64,000 bases of DNA from Paenibacillus xylaniclasticus. GTDB lineage: Bacteria; Bacillota; Bacilli; Paenibacillales; Paenibacillaceae. The notes under the pieces were generated by a model that saw only the letters and a program-made list of their open reading frames with translations, had not been told where the DNA came from and made no database searches. The stretch covers positions 1 to 64,000 of the forward strand of contig NZ_BIML01000013.1 of assembly GCF_004001065.1 (NCBI RefSeq), read 5' to 3'. The translations under genes and the position numbers were made by a program. The first letter of the stretch is position 1; the number at the start of each line of letters is the position of its first letter. Positions 8,783 to 18,200 of this stretch are shown here, piece by piece.

Positions 8783-8822
8783 TAGAAGCAAATCCGTTAG
8801 AAGCAAGTCCATTAGAAGCAAG
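8783..8822 (+). promoter_or_regulatory. Direct-repeat NAG array in the hutH leader
   Basis: Three copies of a 15-base repeat (core TAGAAGCAA) start at 8782, 8797 and 8812. They place UAG/AAG triplets at 8783, 8798, 8805, 8813 and 8820, so consecutive triplets in copies two and three are 7 or 8 bases apart. This is the spacing expected of HutP NAG recognition elements. It may be an extra binding array upstream of the terminator-proximal site at 8955. Confidence 0.5.
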
Positions 8823-8872
8823 TTAATTTAGGATGTCGATTTATAGGTCTTATGTGAATAGTGCGTATTCTT

Positions 8873-8906
8873 TAGTTTATAGTGATTTTCAGATTGACTA
8901 GTGCAG
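8873..8906 (+). promoter_or_regulatory. Looser NAG cluster in the hutH leader
   Basis: UAG at 8873 and 8880 (7-base period), CAG at 8890, UAG at 8899 and CAG at 8904. Only the first pair has ideal spacing, so this is weaker than the clusters on either side. Confidence 0.3.
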
Positions 8907-8954
8907 TGCTTGAGTTTTCATAACGATAGAATTGAATATGGCTAAGCGGCCATT

Positions 8955-8971
8955 TAGTGATTAGTGTATAG
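8955..8971 (+). promoter_or_regulatory. Predicted HutP-binding UAG triplets before the hutH terminator
   Basis: UAG triplets at 8955, 8962 and 8969 are separated by exactly four bases each (UGAU, UGUA), the spacing known for the Bacillus hut leader. The third triplet touches the 5' base of the terminator stem, so HutP binding could directly compete with hairpin formation. Confidence 0.7.
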
Positions 8972-9004
8972 AAGCCGGTACCCGGAAGAGGTATGGGCTT
9001 TTTT
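8972..9004 (+). terminator. Leader terminator upstream of hutH (HutP target)
   Basis: AAGCC-GG-TACC (8972-8982) pairs with GGTA-TG-GGCTT (8990-9000) around a seven-base loop, followed by a T-rich run. It lies 26 bases before the hutH start codon, so termination here would shut off hutHUI and the two genes behind them while leaving the transporter and hisD genes expressed. Confidence 0.75.
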
Positions 9005-9029
9005 ATTTTCTTGTAAAGCAGGTGAGGAT

Positions 9030-10574
9030 ATGCTGACAACAGTTGAACACACGGTTCGCATTAATGGCAGCTCGTTGACTCTGAAGGATGTTGTAGACGT
9101 AGCCCGGCATGGATGGAAGGTCGAAATCGACGAGGGCAGCATGCAAGTGATGCAGCGGACAAGGGAGTACGTAGAGAAGCTCCTCCGCGAGCAAAGAGTC
9201 GTGTATGGGTTAACGACGGGCTTTGGCAAATTTAGCGATACTTTTATACCGGAAGAAGACGCCAAAGTGCTGCAATTGAATTTGATTCGCAGCCATGCCT
9301 GCGGGATTGGACAGCCGTTCGCGGTGGAAGTCGTGCGTGCCATCATGCTGCTGAGAATTAATGCGGTGGCGATCGGTTACTCGGGCATTCGTCCGGAAGT
9401 CGTTAGCCTTATGGCGGAAATGTTGAACAGGGGCGTAACGCCGGTCATTCCAGAGCAGGGATCTCTTGGAGCAAGTGGAGATTTGGCGCCGTTGTCCCAT
9501 TTGGCGCTTGTTATTGTCGGGGAGGGAGAAGCGTACTTCAAGGGCGAGCGGCTTCCCGGAGGAGAAGCAATGAAGCGTGCAGGGTTAACGCCAATCGTAC
9601 TGGAGTCGAAGGAAGGGCTGGCGCTGATCAATGGTACGCAAGTTATGACAGCAGTCGGAGCGCTGGCATGCTTCGATGCGGAACGCTTAGCCGATTGGGC
9701 CGACAATGCGGTTGCTCTGACAGCGGAGGCGCTGTATGGAGTGCGTGACGCATTCGACGATCGAACACATGCAATCCGTCCGCATAAGGGTCAGCGTGCA
9801 TCGGCCGCCCGTATTCGTAGACTGGTGGCCGGAAGCCAGCTTATGACGAATCAAGGGGAGCGCCGCGTACAGGATGCATACTCGCTGCGCTGCGCGCCTC
9901 AGGTGCATGGGGCTAGCCGGGATGCCATTGCTTATGTGCGGGAGAAGCTCGAAATTGAGATGAACTCTGCGACAGACAATCCGTTGATTTTTGCAGAGGA
10001 GGATCGGGTCATCTCAGGAGGCAATTTCCACGGACAGCCGATTGCTCTGGCCATGGATCATTTGGCTATCGGGGCAGCAGAACTGGCTAATATCGCGGAA
10101 CGGCGTATCGAGCGCTTGGTCAATCCGCACTTGAACGAGAGCTTACCGCCGTTCTTGACGGCTAATGGCGGGGTGGAGTCAGGCTTTATGATCGCTCAAT
10201 ATGCTGCGGCTTCGGTCGTGTCGGAGAACAAGTCGCTTGCTCATCCGGCTAGTGTCGACTCGATTCCTTCTTCGGGCAATCAAGAAGACCATGTCAGCAT
10301 GGGGACGATCGGGGCTCGTAAAGCCCGGCAAATCGTCGACAATGCCTATAACGTACTCGCGATTGAGCTGCTATGCGGAGCGCAGGCTGCGGATTTCCGT
10401 AATCCGGCATTGCTAGGGGAAGGCACGGCGTGGCTGTACCGCCAAATCCGCAGCAACGTGTCATTCGTGGATCGTGACAGGGTGCTGTCGGGCGATTTCA
10501 GAACGATTGCGGGCTGGATGAAGCAAGTCGATTCGATGATTGAGCTGGAACAAATGATAGGTCAACTTAACTGA
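9030..10574 (+). CDS. hutH: Histidine ammonia-lyase
   Basis: First enzyme of histidine degradation: L-histidine to trans-urocanate plus ammonia. The protein has 514 residues. The electrophilic MIO cofactor forms from Ala148-Ser149-Gly150 in GSLGASGDLAPLSHLAL. Other conserved blocks are YGLTTGFGKF, NGTQ, NSATDNPLIF and GNFHGQPIALAMD. ATG 9030 follows AGGTGAGG. An in-frame upstream start at 8964 would fall inside the UAG/terminator region and is rejected. It is the first gene behind the predicted HutP-controlled terminator. Confidence 0.97.
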   Translation: MLTTVEHTVRINGSSLTLKDVVDVARHGWKVEIDEGSMQVMQRTREYVEKLLREQRVVYGLTTGFGKFSDTFIPEEDAKVLQLNLIRSHACGIGQPFAVEVVRAIMLLRINAVAIGYSGIRPEVVSLMAEMLNRGVTPVIPEQGSLGASGDLAPLSHLALVIVGEGEAYFKGERLPGGEAMKRAGLTPIVLESKEGLALINGTQVMTAVGALACFDAERLADWADNAVALTAEALYGVRDAFDDRTHAIRPHKGQRASAARIRRLVAGSQLMTNQGERRVQDAYSLRCAPQVHGASRDAIAYVREKLEIEMNSATDNPLIFAEEDRVISGGNFHGQPIALAMDHLAIGAAELANIAERRIERLVNPHLNESLPPFLTANGGVESGFMIAQYAAASVVSENKSLAHPASVDSIPSSGNQEDHVSMGTIGARKARQIVDNAYNVLAIELLCGAQAADFRNPALLGEGTAWLYRQIRSNVSFVDRDRVLSGDFRTIAGWMKQVDSMIELEQMIGQLN

Positions 10575-10652
10575 TAGCAGACTTCGTAATCGTGTCTAGC
10601 AGGATATAGGTGCTGTCAAGGGCAAAGTCAAAAGTTTGGGGAGGAAATGAAT

Positions 10653-12314
10653 ATGGGAAGCAGTGAAAAACGTGTCATTCGTGCGCCGAGAGGAACGGAG
10701 CTGAATACAAAGGGCTGGGTGCAAGAAGCTGTATTGCGGATGCTGATGAACAATCTAGACCCGGAGGTTGCGGAGCATCCTGAGAAGCTGGTCGTATACG
10801 GCGGAATCGGGAGGGCAGCCCGCAATTGGGAGAGCTTCGACGCTATCGTGAAATCATTGAAGGAGCTGGAAGACAACGAAACCTTACTGGTGCAATCCGG
10901 CAAGCCTGTAGCGGTATTCCGGACGCATAAAGATGCTCCTCGCGTGCTGATTGCCAACTCGAACTTGGTGCCGGCCTGGGCGAACTGGGAGCACTTCCAT
11001 GAGCTTGATAAAAAGGGTCTGATGATGTATGGACAAATGACGGCAGGAAGCTGGATCTATATCGGCAGTCAAGGAATCGTACAAGGAACGTATGAAACGT
11101 TCGCAGAGCTGGCGCGCCAGCATTTTGGCGGCAGCCTGAAAGGAACGATCACGGTAACGGCTGGATTAGGCGGCATGGGCGGCGCTCAACCATTGGCTGT
11201 CACGATGAATGAGGGTGTGGTCATTGGTATTGAAGTTGACCAAAGCCGGATTGATAAACGGATCAGAACCCGTTATTGCGACTTGATGGTACACAGTCTG
11301 GATGATGCGATCTCGCTCGCGCAAGAAGCGAAGGCGCAGGGGAGCCCGCTGTCTATTGGTCTGGTGGGTAACGCGGCAGAGATACTGCCGCAAATGATTG
11401 AGCGCGGATTCATCCCAGACATTATTACGGATCAGACATCTGCCCATGATCCGCTGAACGGCTACTTGCCAGCCGGTTACACGATGGAGGAAGGCAAACA
11501 GCTGCGTGAGGACAATCCAGATGAATACGTCAAGCTGTCTAAAGCGAGTATGGCGCGGCATGTCGAGGCGATGCTGACGATGAAAGAGCGCGGCGCAATT
11601 GCGTTCGACTACGGCAATAATATTCGCCAGGTCGCTTATGATGAAGGGGTCGAGGCTGCCTTCTCCTTCCCGGGGTTTGTTCCTGCCTATATTCGCCCAC
11701 AGTTCTGTGAAGGTAAAGGGCCTTTCCGCTGGGCGGCGCTATCTGGTGATCCGGAGGATATTCGCAAGACGGATGAAGCCGTGCTAAAGCTGTTCCCGGA
11801 CAATGAGCCGCTGCACCGCTGGATTCGCATGGCTCAGGACAAAATCGCCTTCCAAGGGCTTCCTTCCCGTATTTGCTGGCTCGGCTACGGGGAGCGTGCG
11901 AAGTTCGGCAAAGTCATTAACGATATGGTCGCTTCGGGTGAATTATCTGCACCGATCGTCATCGGACGGGATCATTTGGACGCTGGGTCCGTTGCTTCTC
12001 CGAACCGCGAGACGGAAGCGATGAAGGATGGAAGCGATGCGGTTGCCGATTGGCCGCTGCTTAACGCGCTCGTCAATACAGCGGCTGGAGCCAGCTGGGT
12101 ATCCCTGCATCATGGCGGCGGCGTAGGCATGGGTTATTCGATGCATGCAGGTATGGTCGTTGTGGCGGATGGAACTAAAGATGCGGAAGAGAGACTATCC
12201 CGCGTGTTGACCAGCGATCCGGGTATGGGCGTTGTGCGTCATGCCGATGCGGGATATGAGCTGGCCATCGAGACGGCTAAAGCTAGAGGCGTGCGCATGC
12301 CGATGCTCGGTTAA
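10653..12314 (+). CDS. hutU: Urocanate hydratase
   Basis: NAD+-dependent enzyme converting urocanate to 4-imidazolone-5-propanoate. It has 553 residues and is colinear with Bacillus HutU along its length: [64 protein letters not shown], the active-site block around [11 protein letters not shown], and [11 protein letters not shown]. Two ATGs lie in frame (10647, 10653). The second has better spacing from GGGGAGG at 10639. It lies 78 bases behind hutH. Confidence 0.97.
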   Translation: MGSSEKRVIRAPRGTELNTKGWVQEAVLRMLMNNLDPEVAEHPEKLVVYGGIGRAARNWESFDAIVKSLKELEDNETLLVQSGKPVAVFRTHKDAPRVLIANSNLVPAWANWEHFHELDKKGLMMYGQMTAGSWIYIGSQGIVQGTYETFAELARQHFGGSLKGTITVTAGLGGMGGAQPLAVTMNEGVVIGIEVDQSRIDKRIRTRYCDLMVHSLDDAISLAQEAKAQGSPLSIGLVGNAAEILPQMIERGFIPDIITDQTSAHDPLNGYLPAGYTMEEGKQLREDNPDEYVKLSKASMARHVEAMLTMKERGAIAFDYGNNIRQVAYDEGVEAAFSFPGFVPAYIRPQFCEGKGPFRWAALSGDPEDIRKTDEAVLKLFPDNEPLHRWIRMAQDKIAFQGLPSRICWLGYGERAKFGKVINDMVASGELSAPIVIGRDHLDAGSVASPNRETEAMKDGSDAVADWPLLNALVNTAAGASWVSLHHGGGVGMGYSMHAGMVVVADGTKDAEERLSRVLTSDPGMGVVRHADAGYELAIETAKARGVRMPMLG

Positions 12315-12337
12315 GCGGATATAAGAGGGGGATCGGC

Positions 12338-13621
12338 ATGGGATTGGTATATATTCGCAACGCAGCTCAAGTCGTAACGATGGCAGGCCCAAACGATAAG
12401 CCGCGCACGGGCGCGGCTATGAGCGAACTGGGTGTGATCGAGCGTGGAGGAGTCGTGCTTGAGGACAATCGTATCGCTTATGTCGGTACAGATGAGGAAG
12501 CGGCGCGTTATGTGGAGCAGCACTCCGCAGGTCAAGAAGTGACTGTGATTGACGCAACGAGTAAGCTGGTCACTCCAGGACTTGTCGATCCGCATACACA
12601 TGTCGTGTTTGCGGGTACTCGGGAGAAAGAGCTTGGCATGCGGTTGAACGGAGCGACCTACATGGAAATTATGAATGCGGGCGGAGGAATTCATTATTCC
12701 ACCACCCGCACTCGTGAGGCAGATGAGGAGCAATTGATCCGAGAAACTGCCAAGCGGCTTGATCGCTTCCTCGAACATGGGGTGACAACCGTAGAAGCCA
12801 AGAGCGGTTACGGACTTACGCTGGAGGATGAACTGAAGCAGCTGCGTGTGGCACGTCAGCTGCACGAGCAGCATCCAGTCGATCTTGTATCGACGTTTAT
12901 GGGTGCACATGCTGTACCTCGGGAATACAAGGGAGATCCGGACGCTTATGTGCGGCTCATCACAGAGGAGATGATCCCGACGGTTGTCCGCGAAGGACTG
13001 GCTGAATTTTGCGATGTGTTTTGCGAAGAAGGCGTCTTTACGCCGGAGCAGTCGCGAGTCATTCTGGAGGCGGGCATGCAGTGGGGGCTGCTGCCGAAGA
13101 TCCATGCCGACGAGATCGTCCCTTACGGTGGGGCAGAATTGGCGGCTGAAATCGGCGCCGTGTCAGCCGAGCACTTACTTCGCGCTTCGGACGAGGGTAT
13201 CCGTGCTATGGCCAAGAAGGGGGTTATTGCGGTTCTCCTGCCGGGGACGGCCTTCTTCCTGATGACGAAGCCGGCGGAGGCACGCCAAATGATTGATGCC
13301 GGTGTGCCTGTTGCTCTATCTACCGACCGCAATCCTGGATCATGTCCGACGGAGTCGCTGCCGCTCATTATGAATTTAGCGTGCTTGACGATGCACATGA
13401 CCCCGGAGGAAGCGCTAACGGCCGTCACGATCAATGCCGCACACGCGATTCGTCGAGCGGATCGCATTGGCAGCCTTGAGGTCGGCAAGCAGGCGGATGT
13501 TGTATTGTTTGATGCACCGAATTATTTATATCTGCAATATCATTACGGCGTTAATTTGGTGGAAACGGTGATTAAAAACGGCCGAGTCGTAATTCAGGAC
13601 GGAAGGAGGCTGGCCGGGTGA
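12338..13621 (+). CDS. hutI: Imidazolonepropionase
   Basis: Amidohydrolase-superfamily metalloenzyme opening 4-imidazolone-5-propanoate to N-formimino-L-glutamate. It has 427 residues with the metal motif DPHTHVVFAGTRE, substrate loop EIMNAGGGIHYSTT, AKSGYGL, KIHADEI and STDRNPGSCP. ATG 12338 is preceded by AGAGGGGG. Its stop overlaps the next start by four bases (GTGA at 13618-13621), so the M20 hydrolase is translationally coupled to it. Confidence 0.97.
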   Translation: MGLVYIRNAAQVVTMAGPNDKPRTGAAMSELGVIERGGVVLEDNRIAYVGTDEEAARYVEQHSAGQEVTVIDATSKLVTPGLVDPHTHVVFAGTREKELGMRLNGATYMEIMNAGGGIHYSTTRTREADEEQLIRETAKRLDRFLEHGVTTVEAKSGYGLTLEDELKQLRVARQLHEQHPVDLVSTFMGAHAVPREYKGDPDAYVRLITEEMIPTVVREGLAEFCDVFCEEGVFTPEQSRVILEAGMQWGLLPKIHADEIVPYGGAELAAEIGAVSAEHLLRASDEGIRAMAKKGVIAVLLPGTAFFLMTKPAEARQMIDAGVPVALSTDRNPGSCPTESLPLIMNLACLTMHMTPEEALTAVTINAAHAIRRADRIGSLEVGKQADVVLFDAPNYLYLQYHYGVNLVETVIKNGRVVIQDGRRLAG

Positions 13622-14874
13622 AGGAACTGAAGGTTAACGCTGCAAGAATACAAGCCCGTATTCTTGAGCTCGGCGAAATTGGACGCAATGCGGGGGACGG
13701 CATGGACCGCACGACGTTCACTCCGGCCGAGCTTGAGGCGCGGGAATGGCTGAAACAGCAGCTTCGCGCACTTGATCTGGACATTAAGGTGGACGAAGCG
13801 GCGAATATCTGGGCACATCGGAAGGGTGCAGATTGCAATCTTCCGGTCATTGCCTTCGGTTCTCATCTCGATTCCGTTCCGAACGGAGGAAGGTATGATG
13901 GAGCGCTTGGAGTCATTCTCGCGTTGGAGGTCATGGAGGTATTGAAGGAGAGTGGTCTGGATACTCGTCATCCGTTCGAGCTCGTTTCCTTCAGCGCGGA
14001 GGAGCCTAATCCGTTCGGTCTTTCCACCTTCGGCAGCCGTACTGTAGCAGGCAAGCTGGGAAAAGCAAATATTGAAGGTGTACAGGATCATAACGGTACT
14101 TCTTTGGCGGATGCATTGCGCTTAGCAGGCGGGAATCCGGAGCGTCTGGAGGACGCCCGTCGTAAACCGGAGGAATTGGCGGCCTTTCTGGAGGTTCACA
14201 TCGAACAGGGGCTGAGGCTCCTGGAGAGGGAGATTCCCGTTGGTGTTGTTTCGGCGATTACAGGCATTTACCGAGAAGATGTTACGGTCATCGGGGAAGC
14301 CAATCATGCAGGTACGACTCTGATGGAGAATCGTAAGGATGCGCTCATGGCGGCATCCGAGATGATGCTGGCCTTTGAAGCGGCGTGTCGGGAGCATCCT
14401 TCTGCGGAAACGGTTGGCACGATCGGAACGATCGCCAATGAGCCGAACGCGGCTAATATTATCCCGGGTCAGGTGCGGTTTCATATGGAAATTCGCAGCA
14501 AGACGAGGGCCGAGATTGGGGAAGTGCTGGATAAGTGGGCTAAAAATGCCGAAGCGATTGCTGCACGAAGGGGCGTCCGTCTGGAGCGGAGGCTGCTGCT
14601 CGATCAACATCCGGTTGCGATGGACCCGCTCGTCATGGACATTACCGCCGCGCAGACCTCGAAGTTAGGCTATAAGTCGTATACGTTAGGAAGCATGGCC
14701 GGTCATGATGCGGCGCATATGGCAGCATTAACCCGTTCGGGTATGCTGTTTGTACCGAGCATTGACGGCAAGAGCCATTGTCCGGAGGAAGAGAGCCGCA
14801 TCGAGGACATCGAGAAGGCGGCTAATGTGCTGCTGCATTCGCTTCTGGCGCTGGACGACCAATTACACCGTTAA
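13618..14874 (+). CDS. M20 amidohydrolase of the AllC/N-carbamoyl amino acid hydrolase group
   Basis: Protein of 418 residues with a two-metal M20 catalytic core: His83 in GSHLDSVPNGGRYDG, Asp near 94, the Glu pair at 128-129 (SAEEPN), His194 (EVHIEQG) and the C-terminal GHDAAHMA. The family includes allantoate amidohydrolase and hydantoinase-pathway carbamoylases, which remove small C1-N groups from amino acids. It is fused by a 4-bp overlap to hutI and no hutG lies in the locus. I infer it removes the formimino or formyl group from glutamate, replacing HutG. This role is not shown by sequence alone. Confidence 0.82.
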   Translation: MKELKVNAARIQARILELGEIGRNAGDGMDRTTFTPAELEAREWLKQQLRALDLDIKVDEAANIWAHRKGADCNLPVIAFGSHLDSVPNGGRYDGALGVILALEVMEVLKESGLDTRHPFELVSFSAEEPNPFGLSTFGSRTVAGKLGKANIEGVQDHNGTSLADALRLAGGNPERLEDARRKPEELAAFLEVHIEQGLRLLEREIPVGVVSAITGIYREDVTVIGEANHAGTTLMENRKDALMAASEMMLAFEAACREHPSAETVGTIGTIANEPNAANIIPGQVRFHMEIRSKTRAEIGEVLDKWAKNAEAIAARRGVRLERRLLLDQHPVAMDPLVMDITAAQTSKLGYKSYTLGSMAGHDAAHMAALTRSGMLFVPSIDGKSHCPEEESRIEDIEKAANVLLHSLLALDDQLHR

Positions 14875-14891
14875 GCTAAGGAGAGATCAGG

Positions 14892-16220
14892 ATGCAAAAG
14901 CTATTTACAGCCGATTACGTTTATCTAGCTGGCGACTTCTGCAAAGACGGCGCACTGCTGGTTGAGAATGGAATGATTCAAGATACGGGCACCCGTGCGG
15001 ACCTTGAGGCTCGCTACCCTGGAGCAGAGCTTGTTGCGTGGGAAGGGCAAGCTATTGTGCCGGGCACAGTCAATGCTCATAATCACTCGTTCCAAAGCTT
15101 GCTGCGCGGCATCGCCATAGACAAGCCGTTCCTGGAATGGCGGGATCAGGCGCTGTATAAGTACACTCCGCTGCTGAAGGAGGAGGACATTTATACAGGC
15201 GCGCTGCTCGCTTTTGGCGAGATGCTTCGTTATGGCGTAACAACGGTGTGTGACTTTTTCTACATTCATCATGACGGAACGGCCTATGATGAGGCCGTCA
15301 TTCGCGCAGCTAATGACCTGGGCATCCGTTTTGTCATGGCGCGCACCATGTATGACTGGGATGGCGCCCCGATTGCTTACCGCGAATCGATTGCAGATGC
15401 GGTAAGCCGGACGCGTTCGCTCGCGGTGAAATATCAGGGGAATCCGATGGTGGCGATCCATCCGGCGCCCCATAGCCCGCACGCAGCTTCGCCGGAAATG
15501 ATCCAAGCGGGACACCGGCTGGCGCAGGAGCTGGATACGCCTTACCATATTCATGTTGCGGAAGAGATGTTTGAGGTAGAGGAAATTTTACGGGATTACG
15601 GTAAACGGCCGATTCATTACCTCGATTCGCTCGGCGTTCTGGATGAACGAATGATCGCGATTCATCTTGTGTGGCTGGACGATTCCGAAATTGCACTGGC
15701 CGGCAGCCGCAGCGCTTCACTTGCCTACTGTCCATCGAGCAACATGTTTCTAGCCGATGGCATCACTCGGATTCCCGATCTTGTGAAAGCCGGGGTTACA
15801 GTATCGCTTGGGACTGATGGAGCATGCAGTAATAATCGCAATAGTGTCTATGAGGAAATGCGGATGGTGTCATTACTTCAGAAGGTAGCTCGTCTGGATG
15901 GAACATGCATGACGGCGCAGCAAGCGTACCAAATGGGGACAGACAACGGAGGAAAGGTGCTGCGTTTGCCAGTCGGCAAACTAGAAGCCGGTTATTACGC
16001 CGATTTCAATGCACTGGATATTCATGACCTGTCGCTCGCTCCGCGCAATGAGCTGTTTGCCAATATGGTGTACGCCATGCAGCCGTCTGCCGTGAAGCGG
16101 GTAGTCGTAGGCGGCCGCGTTGTGTACGACAATAACGATATTGTGACTATACCTGAACGCAGTATCAGCACCCGTGTCGACGCTCTATTTGATCGATTAT
16201 TAGAATCTAACAATAGTTAA
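14892..16220 (+). CDS. HutF-like amidohydrolase (formimidoylglutamate deiminase candidate)
   Basis: Metal-dependent deaminase of 442 residues in the amidohydrolase superfamily: NAHNHSFQSLLRG (first metal pair), FFYIHHDGTAY (very like the HutF block), HIHVAEE near 220, IHLVWLDDS near 257, and metal Asp near 309 in GTDGACSNN. HutF converts N-formimino-L-glutamate to N-formyl-L-glutamate plus ammonia. It is the last gene of the hut run, 17 bases behind the M20 gene, and is followed by a terminator. Alternative assignments in the same family are S-adenosylhomocysteine or guanine-type deaminases. Context favours HutF. Confidence 0.75.
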   Translation: MQKLFTADYVYLAGDFCKDGALLVENGMIQDTGTRADLEARYPGAELVAWEGQAIVPGTVNAHNHSFQSLLRGIAIDKPFLEWRDQALYKYTPLLKEEDIYTGALLAFGEMLRYGVTTVCDFFYIHHDGTAYDEAVIRAANDLGIRFVMARTMYDWDGAPIAYRESIADAVSRTRSLAVKYQGNPMVAIHPAPHSPHAASPEMIQAGHRLAQELDTPYHIHVAEEMFEVEEILRDYGKRPIHYLDSLGVLDERMIAIHLVWLDDSEIALAGSRSASLAYCPSSNMFLADGITRIPDLVKAGVTVSLGTDGACSNNRNSVYEEMRMVSLLQKVARLDGTCMTAQQAYQMGTDNGGKVLRLPVGKLEAGYYADFNALDIHDLSLAPRNELFANMVYAMQPSAVKRVVVGGRVVYDNNDIVTIPERSISTRVDALFDRLLESNNS

Positions 16221-16229
16221 GACAGCAGG

Positions 16230-16264
16230 AGGAGATGACGTTTCGTGACATCATCTCCTTTTTC
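16230..16264 (+). terminator. Terminator of the hut operon
   Basis: AGGAGATGA pairs with TCATCTCCT around a 12-base loop, then T5. It ends the hut transcript ten bases after the last stop codon. Confidence 0.88.
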
Positions 16265-16394
16265 TATTCAGCACCCCAATATGGTGATGGGAAACAACGA
16301 CTGTGCTTCATTGCTCGTTGCGTTATAGACATCGGCTCTGCAACAAATTTACTCGATAAATATATATAAATGACAAATCTTATAATATAATAAA

Positions 16395-16408
16395 GTTAAA
16401 CGCTTACA
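16395..16408 (+). promoter_or_regulatory. Candidate CcpA cre site
   Basis: GTTAAACGCTTACA is the complement of TGTAAGCGTTTAAC, close to the catabolite-responsive consensus. It lies just downstream of a TATAAT-like -10 at 16381-16386 and 56 bases before the monooxygenase start, a position typical for CcpA repression. Confidence 0.4.
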
Positions 16409-16463
16409 TCAATCGTCGCTCAGATTTTTACGGTACAAATGATAGTCCGGGAGGGGCATACCT

Positions 16464-17729
16464 ATGAACAAAAGTATAAAAGCCATTGTTGTTGGCGCTG
16501 GGATTGGCGGCTTAACAACGGCTTTATATCTTCATCGTGCTGGAGTAGAGGTTCAGATCTACGAGTCCGTTAAAACGATTAAGGAATTAGGTGTAGGAAT
16601 AAATCTATTGCCTCATTCTGTGAGAATATTATGGGATTTAGGATTGCAAGAGGCGTTGGATGAATCAGCAGTACGGACGAAGGAGCTGGCATACCATAAC
16701 AAATTCGGTCAATTAATTTGGCGGGAAGACCGCGGTATGGATGCGGGCTATAATTGGCCGCAATATTCTATACACAGAGGCAGGCTGCAAGGAATACTGC
16801 TACATGAAGTCAAACGAGTGCTTGGAGAGGGCTGTATACATACAGGAATGCACTTATCTCATGTTGAACAGCTTAATAATAAGGTACAAGCTTATTTTAT
16901 AGATCGTAATAATGAACATGAGCAGCTTGAACTGGTGGAGTCTGATTTCTTGATCGGAGCAGATGGCATCCATTCTGCTTTAAGAAAGCAGCTTTATCCA
17001 CAAGACGATCAGCCAATATATGGCGGTAGAATATTATGGCGTGGGATGACGAAGGCCAAACCATTCCTATCGGGTCGCACGATGATTATGGCAGGCAATA
17101 TTGATGAGAAATTCGTTGCTTATCCGATTACTACCCCTGATCATTCCGGTTATTGCGATATTAACTGGATCGCGGAGCTATCTGTAGCCGAAGCGCCTAA
17201 TCGCAATGATTGGAACAGGCTTGCTAATCTCGCTGACTTCGCGCCTAAATTTCAAGACTGGACATTTGACTGGTTAGATGTGCCTAGCTTAATTTCAGGT
17301 GCTGAATATGTATATGAGTTTCCACTTGTAGATAAAAACCCTTTACCGCGGTGGAGTTTTAATCGAGTAACACTGCTTGGCGATGCTGCTCACCCAATGT
17401 ATCCAATAGGTTCTAATGGAGCCTCGCAGGCTATACTAGACGCTGAAGCGTTATATTTATCGCTTAAGGAGAATCAAAATATTGAGGAAGCTCTATTCGC
17501 TTATGAGCAAAGACGTATTCATAAAACGGCATCTATCGTAAATAGTAATCGACAGCATGGTCCTGAGATTGTGATGCAAATGGTTCACGAGCGTGCTCCT
17601 GAAGGATTTGAACGTTTAGAGGATGTAATCTCGCAAGCTGAATTAGAGGAAGTAGCTAATCGTTATAAGCAAATTGCCGGTTTCGATAAGGAACAGCTTA
17701 ACCGACTAGAGATGAAGGCAATATCGTGA
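16464..17729 (+). CDS. FAD-dependent aromatic monooxygenase, PhzS-like
   Basis: Class A flavoprotein monooxygenase of 421 residues. It has an N-terminal Rossmann motif VGAGIGGLTTALYLHRAG, the GADGIHS (DG) motif and the FAD-ribityl motif LLGDAAHPMYPIGSNGASQ. The blocks LGVGINLLPH, NWPQYSIHRG, MWRG-like LWRGMT and FPLVDKNPLPRW follow the order seen in PhzS, the phenazine 1-monooxygenase. It would use NAD(P)H and O2 to hydroxylate an aromatic substrate. No phenazine core genes are nearby, so detoxification or degradation of an aromatic is more likely than synthesis. ATG 16464 follows GGGAGGGG. A 4-bp overlap joins it to the DUF3237 gene. Confidence 0.88.
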   Translation: MNKSIKAIVVGAGIGGLTTALYLHRAGVEVQIYESVKTIKELGVGINLLPHSVRILWDLGLQEALDESAVRTKELAYHNKFGQLIWREDRGMDAGYNWPQYSIHRGRLQGILLHEVKRVLGEGCIHTGMHLSHVEQLNNKVQAYFIDRNNEHEQLELVESDFLIGADGIHSALRKQLYPQDDQPIYGGRILWRGMTKAKPFLSGRTMIMAGNIDEKFVAYPITTPDHSGYCDINWIAELSVAEAPNRNDWNRLANLADFAPKFQDWTFDWLDVPSLISGAEYVYEFPLVDKNPLPRWSFNRVTLLGDAAHPMYPIGSNGASQAILDAEALYLSLKENQNIEEALFAYEQRRIHKTASIVNSNRQHGPEIVMQMVHERAPEGFERLEDVISQAELEEVANRYKQIAGFDKEQLNRLEMKAIS

Positions 17730-18178
17730 TTACACTCAAACCAGTATTTGAAGCCAAAATGGAAGTCGGGGCTGTTCAAGAGGTTGGTGTCACGGCCAAA
17801 GGAATTCGTAAAATGATTCCCATTCTGGGCGGAGCATTTGCAGGTCAAGAGATAAGTGGTGTCATATTGCCTGGCGGTGCGGATTGGCAGCTTGTGCGGC
17901 CTGATGGAGTAGCTGAAATTGAAGCGCACTATACGATGAAGACGCATGATGGAGTTTGTATTTATATTATGAATAAGGGTTACCGACATGGCCCGCCTGA
18001 CATTATGGCACAAATGGCACAAGGTATAGAGGTGGCCCCTGAACATTACTATTTCCGTTCCTCGCCTATATTTGAAGTGGAGCAAGGGAAGTATGATTGG
18101 CTAACGAGAAAAGTCTTTGTTGGCACAGGAGAACGTCGAAAGGACCATGTCTTATTTCAATTCTATAGTTGTGAATAA
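17726..18178 (+). CDS. DUF3237 family protein
   Basis: Protein of 150 residues with the DUF3237 pattern: LKPVFEAKMEVG at the start, then GGAFAG, LPGGADWQLVRPDG, EAHYTMKTHDG, Y.FRSSPIFEVEQGKYDWL and VFVGTGER. This is a small beta-barrel family without an established reaction that often sits beside oxidoreductases. It overlaps the monooxygenase stop by four bases, so the two probably act together, perhaps on the same aromatic compound. A strong terminator follows. Confidence 0.82.
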   Translation: MITLKPVFEAKMEVGAVQEVGVTAKGIRKMIPILGGAFAGQEISGVILPGGADWQLVRPDGVAEIEAHYTMKTHDGVCIYIMNKGYRHGPPDIMAQMAQGIEVAPEHYYFRSSPIFEVEQGKYDWLTRKVFVGTGERRKDHVLFQFYSCE

Positions 18179-18200
18179 ACTTGGAATGGATTTCAATTAC

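Noticed and set aside
12311-13105. 264-codon minus-strand frame opposite hutI
   Set aside because: It lies wholly across hutI, which is fully conserved; the antisense product has no protein-family character.
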